Shown here: positions 6,641 to 8,420 of the stretch, piece after piece
How the letters are laid out: each line of letters starts with the position of its first letter
Position numbering within the stretch: the first letter of the stretch is position 1
Notes under the pieces: model-generated
Databases searched by the model: none
The model's input: the letters and a program-made list of their open reading frames with translations, nothing else
Told to the model about the DNA's origin: nothing
Source of the DNA: Candidatus Omnitrophota bacterium
GTDB taxonomy: Bacteria > Omnitrophota > Gorgyraeia > B26-G9
Reading direction: 5' to 3'
NCBI GenBank assembly: GCA_018399295.1
Contig: JAGYOO010000044.1
Location: 1-8,420, forward strand
Length of the DNA: 8,420 bases
Position numbers and translations under genes: made by a program

Positions 6641-7051
6641 CCCGCCTTTGTGTAGTTCAGGCGCTTTAAATCTTTCTTTGATCGTGCTTGTAGAAAGATA
6701 GTTCAGGACTATTAAAAAAGCGGTTATCAGTACCACGGCGGGAAAGGCATAGCTACTGTACAGCAACGCAAGGCCGACCTGGAACACCAGAGAGGCCCAC
6801 AACAGCCAGATCGTCACCCGCCGCGCCCATTCCTTAAGCAGGAGCAGATTCTTTCCCAGGGAAATCATCCCCAAGCCGAACAACGGTTCGTACGTATTAA
6901 GCGGCTGTTGCTTAAGAAAATTAAAAAGCTGCTGTTCCGGCAGTAACAGCAGCAGGATTATTTTAGCAAAGACCGAACAGCCGGCCACCATAAGCACCCG
7001 GCCGACGATTTGCACCCCTAAAGGTTGTTTTCCGCTTATTGACTTAAGCAT
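6620..7051 (-). CDS. Four-helix membrane protein, unknown function
   Basis: A 143-residue protein with a short basic N-terminus (MLKSISGKQ), four likely membrane segments (about 13-37, 54-72, 79-98 and 101-119) and a charged cytoplasmic tail (KERFKAPELHK). I recognise no family. The ATG is preceded by GAGGAAAA, a good ribosome site. It lies 143 bases after the hydrolase gene and 59 bases before the LprI-like gene. The tail end is encoded by a hairpin that overlaps the stop codon, so the C-terminal six residues may have been gained with that element. Confidence 0.68.
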   Translation of the reverse strand: MLKSISGKQPLGVQIVGRVLMVAGCSVFAKIILLLLLPEQQLFNFLKQQPLNTYEPLFGLGMISLGKNLLLLKEWARRVTIWLLWASLVFQVGLALLYSSYAFPAVVLITAFLIVLNYLSTSTIKERFKAPELHKGGNLKPTS

Positions 7052-7160
7052 TTTTCCTCAGCTGTTGCCGAAAACCCTGTGGAATTTACTTTGTTATAAA
7101 TTCCTCCTGCCGGATGCTCTTCAGAAACTATAACAGGTTCTTAAATCTTTTGCGTTTTTG

Positions 7161-7181
7161 CCTACAGCCTATAACCTACAA
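7161..7181. repeat. Three tandem 7-base repeats
   Basis: CCTACAG, CCTATAA and CCTACAA lie head to tail just after the hydrolase gene stop. They share CCTAYAR. Such short repeats expand by slippage; three imperfect copies are weak evidence and no function is implied. The rest of the 143-base gap (7052-7194) has no gene; a possible minus-strand -10 (TATAGT, near 7129-7134) lacks a good -35. Confidence 0.35.
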
Positions 7182-7194
7182 CAAAGCAACGGCC

Positions 7195-7956
7195 TTAACC
7201 CTGAATAATCTTCGCTATCTCCGTAGCCGTTGCTCTGCTTTGCCAATACTTACAATGCGCCTCTAAGGGAAGCAGTCCTGTTCTCACCTTTACATCTTTG
7301 ACCGGAATGTTCTTAAAGAACGGCTTGCAGCGGCGGGCGATGCCGTCGTTGTGGTCCAGGATGTTGTACCAGGCCTTTATGTTCGGGGGCAGGGTAAGCT
7401 CTGACTCCACGTGTCCCATTGCCGAGATAAAAAGAGGGATCGGCGAACCCAGGGTGATAAAGGCGCGGACATTCAGTTCCGGCGGCAGGAAGAACTTGCG
7501 GAACTTGAACAGGTAGTCAAAGGCGATCACGCTGCCAAGCGAGTGGGCGATAACGACCACGTCTTTAGATTTCTCCGCCGCAACGTGAAACCCGCGGTCC
7601 ACCTTTCCCAGAATACTCATCTCACCCGAAGCCTTGTCCCCCTTGTCCTTGATGTAATACATGATCTGCAGGGCCAGAGGGTCGATCTCCTTCGTCACCC
7701 AGTTCCACAGCCCCGGCTTGCGGCCGTAAAGCTCATATTCCAGATGCAGATAACGGCTGGTCAGGTTCGTAGTAACATCCGCCCACATGATCTCATGCTG
7801 CACAAACCGCGCCTTCTGCCTCTCAACCTCCGAAGACGCCACACCCTGTTTTTTCAGAAGACGGGCATACTGGTGGATAATCTGGTGGAAAAGCTGGTTG
7901 CTGTAACCAGTGGTCTGGTAATTGATGCCGTGGATGAAGATCAGGGTGGTCAGGAT
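7195..7956 (-). CDS. Alpha/beta hydrolase with non-standard start
   Basis: The reading frame is a serine hydrolase of about 253 residues if it starts at 7956. From the N-terminus it has a first strand TLIFIHGINYQ with the HG oxyanion motif, then VVVIAHSLGSVIAF with the nucleophile Ser (S139), NILDHNDGIARR with the probable acid (D204), and LEAHCKYW with the probable His (H234). The triad therefore looks intact. There is no ATG, GTG or TTG between the in-frame TAA (7972-7974) and the HG strand. A Shine-Dalgarno-like AAAGGA ends at 7963, six bases before ATC (7954-7956) and nine before CTG (7951-7953). The GTG at 7842 lacks a ribosome site and would lose the first strand. Either a rare start codon is used or the gene has lost its start. 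The substrate is unknown, likely an ester or lipid. Confidence 0.75.
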   Translation of the reverse strand: MLTTLIFIHGINYQTTGYSNQLFHQIIHQYARLLKKQGVASSEVERQKARFVQHEIMWADVTTNLTSRYLHLEYELYGRKPGLWNWVTKEIDPLALQIMYYIKDKGDKASGEMSILGKVDRGFHVAAEKSKDVVVIAHSLGSVIAFDYLFKFRKFFLPPELNVRAFITLGSPIPLFISAMGHVESELTLPPNIKAWYNILDHNDGIARRCKPFFKNIPVKDVKVRTGLLPLEAHCKYWQSRATATEIAKIIQG

Positions 7957-7987
7957 GTTTTTTCCTTTTGATTAGCTCACCATAAAC

Positions 7988-8018
7988 AAAAAAAGCCATG
8001 GATGCGTAGTCCATGGCT
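7988..8018 (-). terminator. Hairpin with U-run before hydrolase gene
   Basis: A 9-bp perfect stem (7994-8002 with 8010-8018), seven-base loop, and seven T on the minus strand just after (7988-7994). It lies about 15-20 bases after the start point predicted from the promoter box at 8039 and about 30 bases before the hydrolase gene. There is no gene within the 300 bases to the right whose transcript it would obviously end, so an attenuator role in the hydrolase leader is plausible. The stem resembles that at 2839-2864. Confidence 0.7.
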
Positions 8019-8038
8019 GTAAAATTCCTGTTAAATTG

Positions 8039-8068
8039 ATTTTAGAACAGAAGGCGGTGGAAAGACAA
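8039..8068 (-). promoter_or_regulatory. Repeated promoter, copy before hydrolase gene
   Basis: TTGTCT (8068-8063) and TAAAAT (8044-8039) on the minus strand are spaced by 18 bases, in the identical 54-base part of the repeat. It lies 83 bases before the ATC start proposed for the hydrolase. Confidence 0.6.
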
Positions 8069-8095
8069 GAACTTTTAGTGGAAAAGGGGTTAGGG

Positions 8096-8126
8096 CCCAA
8101 CTCCAACTTCGTAAGTTGGAGTTGGG
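8096..8126. repeat. Stop-codon hairpin repeat, copy 3
   Basis: A 14-bp perfect stem (8096-8109 with 8113-8126) and three-base loop, the same core as at 3888-3918. Here no gene ends beside it: the sequence to the right is not coding. It is just upstream of promoter copy B. It may mark the former end of a gene that has been lost or replaced. Confidence 0.75.
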
Positions 8127-8152
8127 TACAAGCGGCACAAGGCATCCGGTGA

Positions 8153-8226
8153 CATAAACCATTCACTTTTGCTGGCTGCGCCATGAACCTGAACTCGGGC
8201 CATAGGGCTGGAGTGAATGGTTTATG
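8153..8226. repeat. 15-bp perfect inverted repeat
   Basis: CATAAACCATTCACT (8153-8167) is matched by its reverse complement at 8212-8226, with 44 bases between. The right arm runs directly into the tRNA-like CCA end at 8224. The arms could fold into a hairpin in RNA, or be binding sites for a recombinase. No open reading frame for a transposase is between them, which argues against a simple insertion sequence. Confidence 0.6.
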
Positions 8227-8244
8227 GCGGAGAGTGAAGGATTC
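8224..8244 (-). other. tRNA-Ser 3' end remnant (candidate att site)
   Basis: The minus strand reads CGAATCCTTCACTCTCCGCCA. It splits exactly into the end of a T loop (CGAAT), the 3' side of a T stem (CCTTC), seven acceptor bases (ACTCTCC), discriminator G and CCA, as in many bacterial tRNA-Ser genes. The 5' part of a tRNA is not present to the right: no GAAGG T-stem partner and no anticodon arm can be found. Such 3' copies are left when an integrase inserts an element into a tRNA gene. Confidence 0.5.
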
Positions 8245-8330
8245 GTCCGAATGATTTTTCTTAACTTATTGGGGGCGCTTGAATTATGACTTAAGTTGTT
8301 GCTGGGCTTGAAGCTACTGGTGGCTGGTTG

Positions 8331-8391
8331 TTTCCCGATGTTTCCCGATTAAACCCGGTGTTTTGGGCCTGTTTGGGCACCGTTTGGGCAC
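8331..8391. repeat. Short direct repeats with helical spacing
   Basis: TTTCCCGAT is repeated in tandem (8331-8339 and 8341-8349, period 10). TTTGGGC occurs three times (8362, 8372 and 8383), at 10- and 11-base steps. These would place sites on one face of the DNA, as in integrase arm sites or regulator boxes. Confidence 0.45.
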
Positions 8392-8420
8392 AAAAAAACT
8401 CCCCTCTCATAAGAAAGGGG
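8391..8420 (-). terminator. Terminator of a gene beyond the right edge
   Basis: On the minus strand a G/C stem (8420-8416 with 8405-8401, at least five pairs, possibly more with one mismatch) is followed by AG and seven T (8398-8392). This is the pattern of an intrinsic terminator for a minus-strand gene to the right of the window. The hairpin may extend past the end of the sequence. Confidence 0.5.

Larger units (their letters stand above)
7979..8091 (-). repeat. Long promoter-leader repeat, copy B
   Basis: Aligns with 4470-4582; 8035-8088 is identical to 4526-4579. Unlike copy A this copy keeps a perfect terminator hairpin near its gene-side end. It lies in the leader of the hydrolase gene. 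The shared order is promoter, AAAATTNCTG on the plus strand, and then hairpin. Confidence 0.85.
8128..8420. other. Non-coding right end, probable island junction
   Basis: No credible gene is seen in these 293 bases. They hold, from left to right, an inverted repeat (8153-8226), a tRNA 3' end remnant (8224-8244), short direct repeats (8331-8391) and a terminator at the edge. The set suggests the boundary of an integrated element. Confidence 0.4.

Noticed and set aside
7958..7963. A AAA AAC slippery heptamer near the hydrolase start
   Set aside because: The heptamer is in the wrong phase for a -1 shift from the upstream frame, and that frame is not credible as coding.
7411..7971. 186-codon plus-strand ORF
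   Set aside because: It is antisense to the hydrolase and has a composition typical of a shadow frame.
7823..8014. Minus-strand ORF of 63 codons in another frame over the hydrolase start
   Set aside because: Its N-terminal codons come from the terminator hairpin and it reads His/Pro-rich nonsense across the conserved HG strand of the hydrolase. A single-base change in the A-run at 7958-7963 could join it to the hydrolase, but it has no ribosome site.
3888..8126. CRISPR array from the repeated hairpin
   Set aside because: The copies are kilobases apart with genes between them, not regularly spaced.
8153..8226. Insertion sequence ends
   Set aside because: Only 44 bases lie between the arms, no transposase is present and no target duplication was seen.

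Overview
The window looks like a chromosomal stretch of an uncultured diderm (Gram-negative-type) bacterium. The evidence is a beta-barrel-like protein ending in Phe, several Sec signal peptides ending in A-x-A, and clear Shine-Dalgarno sites. No marker gene identifies the lineage, so I name no phylum. Moderate base composition and the abundance of short hairpin repeats between genes would fit one of the environmental candidate phyla, but that is a guess.

Layout. At the left, a minus-strand TauE/SafE-type permease (48-812) diverges from a plus-strand radical SAM/SPASM protein (941-1945). Everything to the right is on the minus strand. Listed from right to left in the direction of transcription, the genes are: an alpha/beta hydrolase with an abnormal start (7956-7195), a four-helix membrane protein (7051-6620), an exported LprI/DUF1311-like protein (6560-6147), an exported phospholipase D-like protein with a DNA-replication-type C-terminus (6125-4659), a 177-residue membrane protein (4452-3919), an 89-residue membrane protein (3644-3375), a small exported basic protein (3332-2943), and a beta-barrel-like outer membrane protein (2815-2051). 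Most of these products are membrane-bound or exported, so the block looks like an envelope-directed accessory set.

The most striking structure is between the genes. A promoter-like repeat (TTGTYY, 17-18 bases, TAAAAT on the minus strand) occurs upstream of at least three genes and probably a fourth: 4452, 7956, 3644 and more weakly 2815. Two copies share 54 identical bases, 3.5 kb apart. In two copies the predicted transcript start is followed almost at once by a hairpin with a U-run, which looks like a built-in terminator or attenuator. A second repeat, a 14-15 bp hairpin, directly abuts the TGA stop codon of two genes and also precedes the 8039 promoter copy. Together they form a recurring hairpin-plus-promoter module between genes.

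The right end (8128-8420) has no gene. It holds a 15-bp inverted repeat, a 21-base sequence matching the 3' end of a tRNA-Ser gene including CCA (probably an integration-site remnant), helically spaced TTTGGGC repeats, and a terminator for a minus-strand gene that lies outside the window. This suggests that a mobile element or island begins at or beyond the right edge.
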